From: Sphingomonas sp. CBMAI 2297
Lineage (GTDB): Bacteria > Pseudomonadota > Alphaproteobacteria > Sphingomonadales > Sphingomonadaceae
Length of the DNA stretch: 64,000 nt
Direction: 5' to 3'
Assembly (NCBI RefSeq): GCF_029870595.1
Contig: NZ_JAPDIR010000001.1
Coordinates: forward strand, 434,001 to 498,000
Shown here: piece after piece, positions 48,960 through 60,478 of the stretch
How positions within the stretch are numbered: the first letter of the stretch is position 1
How the letters are laid out: each line of letters opens with the position of its first letter
The notes under the pieces: model-generated
Database searches by the model: none
The model's input: the letters and a program-made list of their open reading frames with translations, nothing else
Told to the model about the DNA's origin: nothing
Position numbers and translations under genes: made by a program

Positions 48960-50294
48960 CTATTTCCGCACTCCCTTCTGGTCGCGCCCGTTCTGGTGCA
49001 GCACCGCGCCGGTGACCTTGCCCGATGCGTCGCGCGTGAAGTCGATCTGCGCATCGACCGCGCGGTAGAAGAAGCGGTCCTGCGCTTCCGGGAACAGATC
49101 CAGCGGTCCCTGGCCCGTCGCCTGGGCGATCAACCGGTCGCCCTCGGCGCGGATGGTGATGCCGAAGCTCGGGTTTATTTCGTAGGTGCCTTCATAGGAT
49201 TTGAGGATCGCGGGTGCGAGCTTCACCGCCTGGCGTTCGCTGGGCAACGTGACCGTGCCGCCGCGCGCCAGCGTCATCATCGCGCGGCCCAGCGTGCTTG
49301 CGCCATTGCCGTTGATATTGGCGAGCGCCACCACGGTGATCTTGCGATCCGGATCATAGCCGAGCCAGGTGTTGAAACCGTCGATCCCGCCGCTGTGCGA
49401 GATCGTGGTCGCGCCATCCCTGGTCACCGCGCCGATGCCGAATGCGTAATTGTTCTTGTACGGCGTGCGCATGGCCGCGAGCGATTCGGGCTTGAGCAGC
49501 TTGCCGCCGAACAGCCCGGTCTCCCATTTCAGCAGGTCGTGGGTGGTCGAATAGAGCGCTCCCGCGCCTTGGGGGATCGACATGTCGATATAGTCGGCAT
49601 TGACCACCACGCCCTGGCGCGGGCTGTAGCCCGAGGCGCGATGCGGAATCACCCGCGCATGATCGTCATAGCCGCTGTCCGCCATGCCGAGCGGCTTGAA
49701 GAGGTTCTCCGCGACGAAGCTCGCATAGGACTGGCCGCCTGCCTTCTCGACGATCGCGGTGAGCAGGACATAGCCCGAATTCGAATATTTGAACTGCGTG
49801 CCCGGCTCGAAATCGAGCGGCTTGTCGCTGAACCGCGCGATCAGTTCGGGCAGCGTCACCGGCAGCGTCTTGGTCTTCTCGTAATTCTCGAACCCGGTGA
49901 AGTTGGGCACGCCAGCGCTGTGGGTGAGCAGGTGGAACACGGTCACCTTGTCCCAGGCCGCCGGCGCATCGGGCAGGTAGGTCTTTATCGGGGTATCGAG
50001 GCGCAGCTTGCCGCGTTCCTGAAGCAGCAGGATCGAAGCGGCGGTGAATTGCTTGGTCAGGGAACCGAGGCGAAACCGGGTTTCGCCGTCGTTCGGGATC
50101 TTCCATTCGAGATTGGCCGAGCCATAGCCCTTGTCGAACAGGATCTTTCCGTCCTGGGCGACGAGGATAGCCCCCATGAAGCCGTTCCTGTCGGCTTCGG
50201 CGCTGGCGGCCTTGTCCATGCGCGCCGCATCCTGGGAGAAGGCGGGCGCGGCGAGGGCGGTCGCCGCCAGCAGGCCGAACAGGATGTGACGCAT
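48960..50294 (-). CDS. Serine hydrolase of the beta-lactamase/class C PBP family
   Basis: A 444-residue exported protein. A signal peptide (MRHILFGLLAATALAAPAFS) is followed by the penicillin-binding fold: Ser78 and Lys81 in SLTKQFTAASILLL, the YSN motif in QFKYSNSGYVLLTA, and HSGG in TTISHSGGIDGFN (KTG-like position). A DUF3471-type C-terminal domain follows (about 340-444). Members act as esterases, D-aminopeptidases or carboxypeptidases; the substrate is unknown. ATG 50294 begins the signal peptide. Confidence 0.88.
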   Translation of the reverse strand: MRHILFGLLAATALAAPAFSQDAARMDKAASAEADRNGFMGAILVAQDGKILFDKGYGSANLEWKIPNDGETRFRLGSLTKQFTAASILLLQERGKLRLDTPIKTYLPDAPAAWDKVTVFHLLTHSAGVPNFTGFENYEKTKTLPVTLPELIARFSDKPLDFEPGTQFKYSNSGYVLLTAIVEKAGGQSYASFVAENLFKPLGMADSGYDDHARVIPHRASGYSPRQGVVVNADYIDMSIPQGAGALYSTTHDLLKWETGLFGGKLLKPESLAAMRTPYKNNYAFGIGAVTRDGATTISHSGGIDGFNTWLGYDPDRKITVVALANINGNGASTLGRAMMTLARGGTVTLPSERQAVKLAPAILKSYEGTYEINPSFGITIRAEGDRLIAQATGQGPLDLFPEAQDRFFYRAVDAQIDFTRDASGKVTGAVLHQNGRDQKGVRK

Positions 50295-50399
50295 GAAGAA
50301 CTCCCCTATGTGTATTGTTTGAGTAACACGCACAGGGGAGAGCTGCAAGGGGTCGGATACCGGATGGTTGGCCGCAGCCTGCGCCGCCGCCGTCTCGGC

Positions 50400-51794
50400 T
50401 CAGATGTGGATCGGCTTGCCCTGCACCGCCATCGCGGCTTCCTTGAACGCTTCCGAATGGGTCGGGTGGGCGTGGCAGGTATAGGCGATGTCCTCGCTGG
50501 TCGCGCCGAACTCCATCGCCTGGGCGGCCTGGGCGATCATCGTGCCGGCGACCGAGGCGATCATCCACACGCCGAGCACGCGGTCGCTCTTGGCATCGGC
50601 GATCACCTTCACCCAGCCGTCCGGCTCATGGTTGGTCTTGGCGCGGCTGTTGGCGATCATCGGGAACTTGCCGACCTTCACCTCGGTGCGCTCCTTGGCC
50701 TGCTCCTCGGTCAGGCCGACGCCGGCGATCTCGGGCCAGGTGTAGACCACGCTCGGAATCACGTCATGGTTCACGATGCCGGTGAGGCCGGCGATGTTCT
50801 CCGCCACCGCGATGCCTTCGTCCTCGGCCTTGTGGGCGAGCATCGGGCCCGGCACGACGTCGCCGATCGCCCAGATGCCGGGAACCGAAGTGCGGAAGTC
50901 ATGGTCGATCTCGATCTGGCCGCGCTGGTTGGTCGAGAGGCCGGCGGCCTCCAGGCCCAGGCCCGACGTGTTCGGGCGGCGGCCGATCGACACCAGCACC
51001 GCGTCCGCCTCGATCGTCTCGGCGGCGCCGCCGGCCGAGGGTTCGACGGTGAGCATGGCCTTGTCGCCATTGACCTGCACGCCGGTAACCTTGGTGGAGA
51101 GCTTCAGCTCCATGCCCTGCTTCTTGAACAGCTTGCCCGCTTCCTTGCGGACCTCGCCGTCCATGCCGGGCAGCAGCTGGTCGAGATACTCGACCACGGT
51201 GACCCTGGCGCCGACGCGGCGCCACACCGAGCCGAGCTCCAGGCCGATCACGCCGCCGCCGATGACGACGAGATGCTCGGGGACCTTGGGCAGCTCGAGC
51301 GCGCCGGTGCTGTCGACCACGACCTTCTGGTCGATCTCGACGCCGGGCAGCGGAGTGACCGAGGAGCCGGTGGCGATGACGATGTTCTTCGCCCGCACCT
51401 CGCGGTCGCCGACCTTGACCGAATCCTTGCCGGTGAAGCTGGCATGGCCCTTCAGCCACTCGACCTTGTTCTTCTTGAACAGGAACTCGATGCCGCCGGT
51501 CAGGCCCTTCACCGCGTCGACGCGCTGGGCGTGCATCGCGTCGAGGTCGAGCTCGACCGTCGGGGTCTTGATGCCGAGCTTGGCGAGCTTGCCGCTGGCG
51601 GCTTCCTCATAGAGCTCGGAGGCGTGGAGCAGCGCCTTGGAGGGGATGCAGCCGACATTGAGGCAGGTGCCGCCCAGCGTCGCGCGGCTCTCGGCGCACG
51701 CGGTCTTGAGGCCCAGCTGCGCCGCGCGGATCGCCGCGACATAGCCGCCCGGGCCCGAACCGATCACCAGCACGTCGAAATCATAGTCGGCCAT
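50400..51794 (-). CDS. lpdA: Dihydrolipoyl dehydrogenase (E3)
   Basis: A 464-residue FAD enzyme that reoxidises lipoyl groups of 2-oxoglutarate and pyruvate dehydrogenase complexes with NAD+. DVLVIGSGPGGYVAAIRAAQ binds FAD, the redox disulfide is Cys44-Cys49 in GGTCLNVGCIPSKALL, IGGGVIGLELGSVW binds NAD, and the catalytic HAHPTHSE pair is near the end. ATG 51794 has GAGAAG upstream. In-frame codons run a further 44 residues up (to 51926) and encode an Arg-rich then Pro/Ala-rich segment. sucB is 198 nt upstream on the same strand. Confidence 0.93.
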   Translation of the reverse strand: MADYDFDVLVIGSGPGGYVAAIRAAQLGLKTACAESRATLGGTCLNVGCIPSKALLHASELYEEAASGKLAKLGIKTPTVELDLDAMHAQRVDAVKGLTGGIEFLFKKNKVEWLKGHASFTGKDSVKVGDREVRAKNIVIATGSSVTPLPGVEIDQKVVVDSTGALELPKVPEHLVVIGGGVIGLELGSVWRRVGARVTVVEYLDQLLPGMDGEVRKEAGKLFKKQGMELKLSTKVTGVQVNGDKAMLTVEPSAGGAAETIEADAVLVSIGRRPNTSGLGLEAAGLSTNQRGQIEIDHDFRTSVPGIWAIGDVVPGPMLAHKAEDEGIAVAENIAGLTGIVNHDVIPSVVYTWPEIAGVGLTEEQAKERTEVKVGKFPMIANSRAKTNHEPDGWVKVIADAKSDRVLGVWMIASVAGTMIAQAAQAMEFGATSEDIAYTCHAHPTHSEAFKEAAMAVQGKPIHI

Positions 51795-51992
51795 TTGCTT
51801 CTCTTTCGTCTCTGCGACGGGAACTGGCGGCGGCGCGGGCGGAAGGGTCTCCGCGGGTGCCGGGGCCGGCTCGATCATCGGGGAGGCTGCTTCTTCCCGC
51901 CTCCGCTTGCGCTTCCACAACCACATAGGATGACCCGCCCCGCCTGCAACCCATGAGGGTTAGTGGCGGAGCAAGTCAGTTTTACGACCGCC

Positions 51993-53195
51993 TTACAGGT
52001 CGATCAGCAGCCGGGTCGGATCCTCGATCGCGTTCTTCAGCGCGACGAGGAAGGTCACTGCCTCGCGGCCGTCGACCAGGCGGTGGTCGTAGCTGAGCGC
52101 GAGGTACATCATCGGACGGATCACGATCTGGCCGTCGCGGACCACCGGGCGGTCCTCGATACGGTGCAGGCCGAGCACGGCCGACTGGGGCGGGTTGATG
52201 ATCGGGGTCGACATCAGCGAGCCGAACACGCCGCCGTTCGAGATGGTGAAGGTGCCGCCCTTCATTTCTTCCATCTTCAGCGTGCCGTCCTTGGCGCGCT
52301 TGCCGAAATCGCCGATCGTCCGCTCGATGCCGGCGACCGACAGCGTCTCGGCGTCGCGGATCACCGGCACGACCAGGCCCTGCGGAGCCGAGACGGCGAC
52401 CGAGATGTCGCAATAATCGTGATAGACGATCTCGTCGCCCTCGATCGAGCCGTTGACGCCGGGGATGTCCTTGAGTGCCATGCAGGCGGCCTTCACGAAG
52501 AAGCCCATGAAGCCGAGGCGGACGCCGTGCTTCTTCTCGAACAGATCCTTGTACTTGGCGCGCGCCTCGATCACCGCGGTCATGTCCACGTCGTTGAACG
52601 TGGTGAGCATCGCGGCGGTGTTCTGCGCTTCCTTCAGGCGCTTGGCGACGGTCTGGCGCAGGCGCGTCATCTTGACGCGCTCTTCCTTGCGGCCATTGGC
52701 CGAGGAAGCGGCCGGCGCGGCGGCGGGCGCCGGAGTCGCGGCCGGGGCCGGCTTGGCGCTGGCGGCGGCGATCACATCGTCCTTGGTCAGGCGGCCGTCC
52801 TTGCCCGTGCCCTGCACGGTCGAGGGGTCGACGCCGGTCTCAAGCACCGCGCGGCGCACCGAGGGCGAGAGCGCGGCAGCCTCGGTCGCGGGCGCGGCGG
52901 CCGGAGCGGGCGCCGGGGCCGGCGCCGCGGCGGGAGCCGGGCTCGGCGCGGTGGCGGCACCGCCTTCGCTCACCACGGCGATCACCGCGCCGACCTCCAC
53001 CGTGTCGCCCACCTTGACGAGCTGCTCGCCCATCACGCCGGCGACCGGGCTGCCCACTTCCACGGAGACCTTGTCGGTCTCCAGGCTCGCGATCGGCTCG
53101 TCGAGCTGCACGGGATCACCCGGGTTCTTCAGCCATTCGCCGAGCGTGGCTTCGGTGATCGATTCACCCAGCGTCGGGACTTTAACGTCTGCCAT
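51993..53195 (-). CDS. sucB: 2-oxoglutarate dehydrogenase E2, dihydrolipoyllysine succinyltransferase
   Basis: A 400-residue core enzyme. The lipoyl domain (1-80) has Lys42 in [12 protein letters not shown] Pro/Ala-rich linker (about 82-115) leads to the peripheral-subunit-binding domain ([20 protein letters not shown]). The catalytic domain has [19 protein letters not shown] and the active-site [12 protein letters not shown]. It transfers succinyl groups to CoA. It follows sucA by 28 nt on the same strand. Confidence 0.96.
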   Translation of the reverse strand: MADVKVPTLGESITEATLGEWLKNPGDPVQLDEPIASLETDKVSVEVGSPVAGVMGEQLVKVGDTVEVGAVIAVVSEGGAATAPSPAPAAAPAPAPAPAAAPATEAAALSPSVRRAVLETGVDPSTVQGTGKDGRLTKDDVIAAASAKPAPAATPAPAAAPAASSANGRKEERVKMTRLRQTVAKRLKEAQNTAAMLTTFNDVDMTAVIEARAKYKDLFEKKHGVRLGFMGFFVKAACMALKDIPGVNGSIEGDEIVYHDYCDISVAVSAPQGLVVPVIRDAETLSVAGIERTIGDFGKRAKDGTLKMEEMKGGTFTISNGGVFGSLMSTPIINPPQSAVLGLHRIEDRPVVRDGQIVIRPMMYLALSYDHRLVDGREAVTFLVALKNAIEDPTRLLIDL

Positions 53196-53223
53196 TGTCT
53201 TTCCTCGTTCCCTGGGGACGGTC

Positions 53224-56160
53224 TCAGTTGTTGCGGGTGCGACGGATCTCGTCGCGGACATTGTGGCCAAGGGCATCGGCGATCAGCGCGCCCTGCTCGG
53301 CCTGGTGGCGCTTCATCAGGCCGGTGGCGACCGCAGCGGCCGGCGCGCGGCCGGCATAGCGCGGACGCCGCACCTTGCACTTCGCCTCGGCCAGGCTGGC
53401 CTCGATGAAGGGCTCGACAAAGGTCCAATAGCCGTTGTTCTTCGGCTCTTCCTGCGCCCAGATCACTTCCTCGACATTGGCCATGCGCGCGATGCGCTTG
53501 GCCAGCGCCTCGCCCGGGAAGGGATAGAGCTGCTCGATGCGGACGATCGCGGTGTTCTGGTCGCCGGCCGCGTCGCGCGCCTCGATCAGGTCATAGGCGA
53601 CCTTGCCGGTGCACAGCACCAGCCGCTTCACATCGGCATCGGCCGGCGCGCGCGGATCCGACAGGATGCGCATGAAGTGGCTGTCGCCCAGGAAATCCTC
53701 GGCCCTGGACACCGCCATCTTGTGGCGCAGCAGCGACTTGGGCGTCATCTGCACCAGCGGCTTGCGGAAGTTGCGGTGCATCTGGCGGCGCAGCAGGTGG
53801 AAATAGTTGGCCGGCGTCGTGATGTTGACGACCTGCATATTGTCTTCCGCGCAGAGCTGGAGATAGCGCTCCGGGCGCGCCGAGCTGTGCTCGGGGCCCT
53901 GGCCCTCATAGCCGTGCGGCAGCAGCATCACCAGGCCGTTGGCGCGCAGCCACTTGGCCTCGCCGGCGGCGATGAACTGGTCGATCATGATCTGCGCGCC
54001 GTTGGCGAAGTCGCCGAACTGCGCTTCCCACAGCACCAGCGTCTTCGGATCCGCGAGCGCATAGCCATATTCGAAGCCGAGCACGCCATATTCCGAGAGC
54101 GGGCTGTCGAGCACTTCGAACGTGCCGTGCGGGATGGTGCTGAGCGGGATGTAGCGATGCTCGTCCCGCTGGTCGACCCAGACGGCGTGGCGCTGCGAGA
54201 AGGTGCCGCGGCCCGAATCCTGGCCGGACAGGCGCACGCCATAGCCTTCCGACAGCAGCGCGCCAAAGGCCAGCGCCTCGCCGGTCGCCCAGTCGAAATT
54301 CTCGCCGGAGGTGAACATCGCGCGCTTGGCATCGAGGACGCGGCCCAGCGTCTTGTGGATCTCGAGATCGGCGGGAACCTCGGTCAGCGTGCGGCCCAGG
54401 CTGTCGAACAGCTTCTTCTCGATGCCGGTGTCGACCGAGCGCCGCGCATTCTCGGTATCGGCAGGCGCCGACAGGCCCGACCAGCGGCCGCCGAACCAGT
54501 CCGCCTTGTTGGGGAGGTACGACTTGCCGGCCTCGAACTCGCCTTCGAGCAGCAGGTTGAACTGCCTGGTGCGCTCGTCGACAAAGCCCTGGTCGATCAC
54601 GCCCTCGCCGATCAGCTTGCGCGCATAGACCACGCTCACCGACGGATGCTGGCGGATCGCCTTGTACATCAGCGGCTGGGTGAACGAGGGCTCGTCGCCT
54701 TCATTGTGGCCGAAGCGGCGATAGCACCACATGTCGATCACGACGTCGCGCTTGAAGGTCTGGCGGAACTCGATCGCCATCTTGCAGGCGAAGGTGACCG
54801 CTTCGGGATCGTCGCCATTGACGTGGAAGATCGGCGCCTGGACGCCCTTGGCGACGTCCGAAGGATAGGGCGAGGAGCGCGCGAATTGCGGGCTCGTCGT
54901 GAAGCCGATCTGGTTGTTGATCACGAAGTGCAGGCAGCCGCCGGTATTGTAGCCGCGAATGCCCGAGAAGCCGAGGCACTCCCACACGATGCCCTGGCCG
55001 GCAAAGGCCGCGTCGCCGTGCAGCAGCACGGGCAGCGAGCCGGTGTGCTGCTCCAGGTCGTTGGCGATCGTCTGGATCGCGCGGGTCTTGCCGAGCACCA
55101 CCGGATCGGCGGCCTCCAGGTGCGAGGGATTGGCGACCAGCGACATATGGACGCTGATCCCGTCGAACTCGCGATCGGTGCTGGTGCCGAGGTGGTATTT
55201 CACGTCGCCCGAGCCGCCAACGTCATCCGGGTTGGACGAGCCGCCCGAGAATTCGTGGAAGATCGCGCGGTACGGCTTCGACATCACATTGGCGAGCATG
55301 TTGAGCCGGCCGCGATGGGCCATGCCGTAGACGATCTCGCGCACGCCGAGCTGGCCGCCATATTTGATGATGGCTTCCATCGCCGGGATCATCGCTTCGC
55401 CGCCGTCGAGGCCGAAGCGCTTGGTGCCGACATATTTCTTGCCGCAGAACTTCTCCCACTCCTCGGCCTCGATGACCTTGGAGAGGATCGCCTTCTTGCC
55501 GTCCGGCGTGAACTGGATGGCCTTGTCCTTGCCTTCCATCCGGTCCTGGAGGAAGCGGCGCTCCTCGACATCGGCGATGTGCATGTATTCCAGGCCGACA
55601 TTGCCGCAATAGTTCGCGCGCAGGATGTCGACGATCTCGCGGACGGTGGCCTTTTCCAGGCCGAGCGCGCCGCCGAGATAGATCGGGCGATCGAGATCGG
55701 CGCCGGTGAAGCCGTGATATTCGGGCGTCAGGTCGGCCGGCACGTCCTGGCGGGCCAGGCCGAGCGGATCGAGCGTGGCGGCGAGGTGGCCGCGGACCCG
55801 GTAGGTGCGGATCAGCAGCATCGCGCGGATCGAATCGCCGGCGGCGCGGGCGATGTCGGCTTCCGACGCGGCCGGGCCGGCGGGCTTGGCGGCAGGCGCG
55901 GCGCCGCCTTTGGCGGGCTTGGGCGCCGGCTCCATCTGGGTCGGGTCGAGACCGGCGGTGAGGGCATCCGTATCGGCGAGCGGCCAGCGCGGGTTCGCCC
56001 AGCTGGGGCCCGAGGCAGTGTTCTCGAGGCCCTCGAAGAATTGCTGCCACTGCGGCTCGATGCCCGTGGGATCCGCCTTGTAGCGGCGGTACAGCGTTTC
56101 AACGAAGGCGGGGCTCACCCCACCGGCAACCTGCTCGAAATCCAGGCCCTCATAGCCCAT
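53224..56160 (-). CDS. sucA: 2-oxoglutarate dehydrogenase E1 component
   Basis: A 978-residue thiamine-diphosphate decarboxylase that starts the oxidation of 2-oxoglutarate to succinyl-CoA. The N-terminal segment [20 protein letters not shown] and a Pro/Ala linker bring it to the complex. [20 protein letters not shown] and [13 protein letters not shown] are TPP-binding parts, and NHEPDG-type segments do not occur here. [20 protein letters not shown] and [20 protein letters not shown] lie in the C-terminal half. ATG 56160 has GAGGAA upstream. Confidence 0.97.
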   Translation of the reverse strand: MGYEGLDFEQVAGGVSPAFVETLYRRYKADPTGIEPQWQQFFEGLENTASGPSWANPRWPLADTDALTAGLDPTQMEPAPKPAKGGAAPAAKPAGPAASEADIARAAGDSIRAMLLIRTYRVRGHLAATLDPLGLARQDVPADLTPEYHGFTGADLDRPIYLGGALGLEKATVREIVDILRANYCGNVGLEYMHIADVEERRFLQDRMEGKDKAIQFTPDGKKAILSKVIEAEEWEKFCGKKYVGTKRFGLDGGEAMIPAMEAIIKYGGQLGVREIVYGMAHRGRLNMLANVMSKPYRAIFHEFSGGSSNPDDVGGSGDVKYHLGTSTDREFDGISVHMSLVANPSHLEAADPVVLGKTRAIQTIANDLEQHTGSLPVLLHGDAAFAGQGIVWECLGFSGIRGYNTGGCLHFVINNQIGFTTSPQFARSSPYPSDVAKGVQAPIFHVNGDDPEAVTFACKMAIEFRQTFKRDVVIDMWCYRRFGHNEGDEPSFTQPLMYKAIRQHPSVSVVYARKLIGEGVIDQGFVDERTRQFNLLLEGEFEAGKSYLPNKADWFGGRWSGLSAPADTENARRSVDTGIEKKLFDSLGRTLTEVPADLEIHKTLGRVLDAKRAMFTSGENFDWATGEALAFGALLSEGYGVRLSGQDSGRGTFSQRHAVWVDQRDEHRYIPLSTIPHGTFEVLDSPLSEYGVLGFEYGYALADPKTLVLWEAQFGDFANGAQIMIDQFIAAGEAKWLRANGLVMLLPHGYEGQGPEHSSARPERYLQLCAEDNMQVVNITTPANYFHLLRRQMHRNFRKPLVQMTPKSLLRHKMAVSRAEDFLGDSHFMRILSDPRAPADADVKRLVLCTGKVAYDLIEARDAAGDQNTAIVRIEQLYPFPGEALAKRIARMANVEEVIWAQEEPKNNGYWTFVEPFIEASLAEAKCKVRRPRYAGRAPAAAVATGLMKRHQAEQGALIADALGHNVRDEIRRTRNN

Positions 56161-56179
56161 CGTCAATTCCTCAATCGTC

Positions 56180-56261
56180 ACCCCGGCGAAAGCCGGGGTC
56201 CCAGGCCGATTGCACGGCCTAACCGCACGAGATCCGGCCCGGACCGGGTCCGGGGCCGGAT
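56180..56261. repeat. Three consecutive hairpins between sucD and sucA
   Basis: ACCCCGGC-GAAA-GCCGGGGT (56180-56199, REP-like core), AGGCCG-ATTGCA-CGGCCT (56203-56220), and a 30-nt palindrome containing ATCCGGCCC, GGACCGGGTCC and GGGCCGGAT (56232-56261) fill the 114-nt gap. They could protect the upstream message or attenuate transcription into sucA. No T tract follows. Confidence 0.7.
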
Positions 56262-56274
56262 GACGGCCTAGTTG

Positions 56275-57159
56275 TTAACCCTTGAGCACTTCCACAAGGG
56301 TCGAGCCCAGCTCGGACGGGCTGGCCGCGACGCGGATGCCCGCCTCTTCCATCTTGGCGATCTTCTCCTCGGCGCCGCCCTGGCCGCCCGAGACGATGGC
56401 GCCGGCATGGCCCATGCGGCGGCCCGGAGGCGCCGTGCGGCCCGCGATGAAGCCGGCCATCGGCTTCTTGCGGCCACGCTTGGCCTCGTCGATCAGGAAC
56501 TGCGCGGCTTCCTCTTCGGCCGAGCCGCCGATCTCGCCGATCATGATCATCGACTGGGTCGCGTCGTCCGCGAGGAACAGCTCGAGCACGTCGATGAAGT
56601 TGGTGCCGTTGACGGGGTCGCCGCCGATGCCCACCGCGGTGGTCTGGCCCAGGCCGGCATTGGTGGTCTGGAACACCGCCTCATAAGTGAGGGTGCCCGA
56701 GCGCGAGACGACGCCCACCGAGCCCTTGGAGAAGATCGAGCCCGGCATGATGCCGATCTTGCACTCGCCCGGGGTCAGCAGGCCGGGGCAGTTCGGGCCG
56801 ATCAGGCGCGACTTGGAACCCGAAAGTGCGCGCTTCACCTTGACCATGTCGAGCACCGGAATGCCTTCGGTGATGCAGACGATCAGCGGCACTTCGGCGT
56901 CGATCGCCTCGAGGATCGAGTCGGCGGCGAAGGGCGGCGGCACGTAGATGACCGAGGCGTCGGCGCCGGTCTTGGTGACGGCCTCGGCGACGGTGTCGAA
57001 CACGGGCAGGCCGATATGCTCGGTGCCGCCCTTGCCGGGGGTCACGCCGCCGACCATCTGCGTCCCATAGGCGAGCGCCTGCTGGGTGTGGAAGGTGCCG
57101 GTCTCACCGGTCATCCCCTGGGTGATGACCTTGGTGTTCTTGTTGATCAGGATGCTCAT
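56275..57159 (-). CDS. sucD: Succinyl-CoA synthetase alpha subunit
   Basis: A 294-residue subunit. [20 protein letters not shown] binds Co[24 protein letters not shown] residues follow, and the phospho-accepting His is in [20 protein letters not shown]. It interconverts succinyl-CoA and succinate with ATP or GTP formation. The beta-subunit gene sucC, usually directly upstream, is replaced here by two small exported proteins. It reads in the operon after these and before sucA. Confidence 0.95.
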   Translation of the reverse strand: MSILINKNTKVITQGMTGETGTFHTQQALAYGTQMVGGVTPGKGGTEHIGLPVFDTVAEAVTKTGADASVIYVPPPFAADSILEAIDAEVPLIVCITEGIPVLDMVKVKRALSGSKSRLIGPNCPGLLTPGECKIGIMPGSIFSKGSVGVVSRSGTLTYEAVFQTTNAGLGQTTAVGIGGDPVNGTNFIDVLELFLADDATQSMIMIGEIGGSAEEEAAQFLIDEAKRGRKKPMAGFIAGRTAPPGRRMGHAGAIVSGGQGGAEEKIAKMEEAGIRVAASPSELGSTLVEVLKG

Positions 57160-57163
57160 GCGT

Positions 57164-57759
57164 TCACTGGGCTCCAGGCGCTTTGGATTCGGTTGGGGAG
57201 GAGGAGCGCAGCACGACCCAGCCGCCATAGGCGGCGGCGGTCAGGCGAACGCTGTCTCGTGCGGAAGTGGCGACCGACGCGCCGACCGCGCTGGCGGTCG
57301 GCCGGGCGGTGAGGGGCACGCTATCCTCATTGGGGAGGACGACCTTGCGCGCGGCGAAATAATCGTCGTCGGACAGCGCGTGCCACAGCACGATGCAGCT
57401 GTCCCCGATCGGCACGCCGCTGGGCGCGGCGGTGGGCGGCATCAGATAGAGCTGGCCGCCGGCGATCCGGTAGATGGCGTTGGGCACCTGCGCGGCGGCG
57501 GGCGCGGGCAGCTTCTCCGCCTCGCCGCGCGTGGCGACCGTGCTGGCGCCGAGCGCGCGCCGCGCGGCGGCGGGGAGCGCGGCGAAGCCGACCGACTCCG
57601 CGACGCTCTTGCTCAGCCGCACCGCGCCGTTGACGCAGGCCGCCTGGAACAGCGGCACCGGCTCGGCCGGCGCGGTGGGCGTAGCCTCCTGCGCGGCGGC
57701 GGGGGCGGCGGCGAGGGCGAGCAGGCCAGTCAGGACCCGCATCCTTTTCATGCGCTGGC

Positions 57760-57763
<4 letters not shown>
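57164..57763 (-). CDS. Exported hypothetical protein between mdh and sucD
   Basis: A 199-residue protein I cannot name. A signal peptide ([20 protein letters not shown], cleaved near PAAAQ) is followed by [20 protein letters not shown] and a C-terminal region of small residues ([29 protein letters not shown]). Two cysteines could pair. The ATG overlaps the stop of the preceding gene by 4 nt, and its stop is 4 nt before sucD. It is probably cotranscribed with the TCA genes. Confidence 0.72.
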
Positions 57764-59230
<1,467 letters not shown>

Positions 59231-59381
59231 CTATGGGTCTGGTTCAACCGGACACAGACGCGCGTACCGGCGCGCCGGTGAAAGCGGTGGCGGCTTAGGC
59301 CCATAATAGGAGAGTCGCAACCCATGAAAGCGGAGGGCCGCGGAATATCTTTGCAACTAATTCGCAAGTGCAATAAGCAAC

Positions 59382-59672
59382 TTACGCCTCTTCGCGGGCA
59401 TCGACATAGCGCCGTTCGCCCGTGGCGGGATTGAACCATACGACCACGAGCCGGCCACTCTCCTCGTCGAGAAAGCGTTCCGCGGTGGGCTGCCAGCCGG
59501 CCGCGTCGGGCGGCGTGCCGGCGCCGCGATAATGGAAGCGTTCGAACAGCGTGCCGAGCAGCAGCAGCCCGGCGGCGACCAGCATCGGCCAGGCGGTGGC
59601 GTCCCACAGCGTCATCGCGACGGCGGCGGCGAACCAGAGCGCGGCCGCGACCGTCACGATCAGGCGGAGCAT
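59382..59672 (-). CDS. Small membrane protein of unknown function
   Basis: A 96-residue protein with two hydrophobic segments (LIVTVAAALWFAAAVAMTLW and AWPMLVAAGLLLLGTLFE) followed by a soluble tail (GWQPTAERFLDEESGRLVVV, NPATGERRYVDAREEA). I do not recognise it. It is 5 nt downstream of the YbjQ-like gene, so they probably form an operon. mdh lies further downstream on the same strand after 160 nt. Confidence 0.75.
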   Translation of the reverse strand: MLRLIVTVAAALWFAAAVAMTLWDATAWPMLVAAGLLLLGTLFERFHYRGAGTPPDAAGWQPTAERFLDEESGRLVVVWFNPATGERRYVDAREEA

Positions 59673-59677
59673 CCCGA

Positions 59678-60007
59678 TCAGTCCAGCGGGGCCGGGTCGA
59701 GCACCACCGCCGTGCCATAGGCGACGACTTCGTTCATCGCCTGGGCGATCTCGCCCGAGTCGAAGCGCATCATCACGATCGCATTGGCGCCCATCGCATG
59801 GGCGTTGGCGACCATCCGGTCGATCGCGTGGCGACGGGCATCCTCGACCAGCCGCGTATATTCGGGGATCTCGCCGCCGACGATCGAGCGCAGCGAGGCG
59901 CTGATGTTGCCGCCGATGCCGCGGCTGCGGACGACGACGCCGAACACCTGCCCCAGGGTGCGGACGACGCTGTGGCCCGGAATATTCTCGGTAGTGGTGA
60001 CGATCAT
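59678..60007 (-). CDS. YbjQ/UPF0145-family protein
   Basis: A 109-residue cytoplasmic protein of the YbjQ (heavy-metal-binding-like) family. MIVTTTENIPGHSVVRTLGQ, VFGVVVRSRGIGGNISASLR, AIDRMVANAHAMGANAIVMM and EVVAYGTAVVLDPAP follow the family in order. The function is not established. It is divergent from the lipoprotein gene across 102 nt. Confidence 0.9.
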   Translation of the reverse strand: MIVTTTENIPGHSVVRTLGQVFGVVVRSRGIGGNISASLRSIVGGEIPEYTRLVEDARRHAIDRMVANAHAMGANAIVMMRFDSGEIAQAMNEVVAYGTAVVLDPAPLD

Positions 60008-60109
60008 GGTTCTACCCCGTGAGTCGGTGGCGCCATCCTGCCGGTGCGCGGACGGATTGCCAAGCGCCGCGCCATGCTGATAGCTCTCCGCCCCGAACAG
60101 GGGGGCGGG

Positions 60110-60478
60110 ATGCACGGGAAGATCGATTTTTCGGTGCTCAAGGTGACGGCGGCGACTTCGGCGGCGCTGCTGGCGAGCGGCTGCGGGGGCGGCCAGCTGG
60201 TTGCGAACCAGCCGACCCAGCTGTGCGTCGACGCCGGCGGCCGGCGCATCGCCGATGCGAGCTGCGGCGGCGGGCGCGGCGGCGGCGGTGGCCTGGGCGG
60301 GGGGCATGCCTATTATGTCGGCCGCGGCCAGCGCGTGCCCGAGATGGGCGAGGTCGCCCGGGGCGGCTCGATCCGGCCGAGCGCCGGCGTCTCCTATTCG
60401 AGCGCGAGCAGGGGCTCGGTGTCGCGCGGCGGCTTCGGGCGCTCGGCCGGCTTCCATGGCGGCTTCGGAGGCGGGTGA
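60110..60478 (+). CDS. Small Gly/Ser-rich lipoprotein preceding an ATP-grasp ligase (YgiB-like)
   Basis: A 122-residue protein. Its N-terminus ends in a lipobox (LLASGC, Cys about 25). CVDAGGRRIADASC follows with two cysteines, then a GGGRGGGGGLGGG linker, GHAYYVGRGQRVPEMGEVAR, and a Ser/Arg/Gly-rich tail (SVSRGGFGRSAGFHGGFGGG). The SRGGFG tail recalls E. coli YgiB, which also stands before a glutathionylspermidine-synthase-like gene. The stop shares one base with the next ATG (TGATG), so they are coupled. The function is unknown. ATG 60110 is preferred over 60044. Confidence 0.75.
   Translation: MHGKIDFSVLKVTAATSAALLASGCGGGQLVANQPTQLCVDAGGRRIADASCGGGRGGGGGLGGGHAYYVGRGQRVPEMGEVARGGSIRPSAGVSYSSASRGSVSRGGFGRSAGFHGGFGGG

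Noticed and set aside
52453..56271. Open frame of 1272 codons on the + strand opposite sucA/sucB
   Set aside because: It is antisense to well-identified sucA and sucB. GC-rich third positions keep the opposite strand free of stops. The translation has no recognisable domain.
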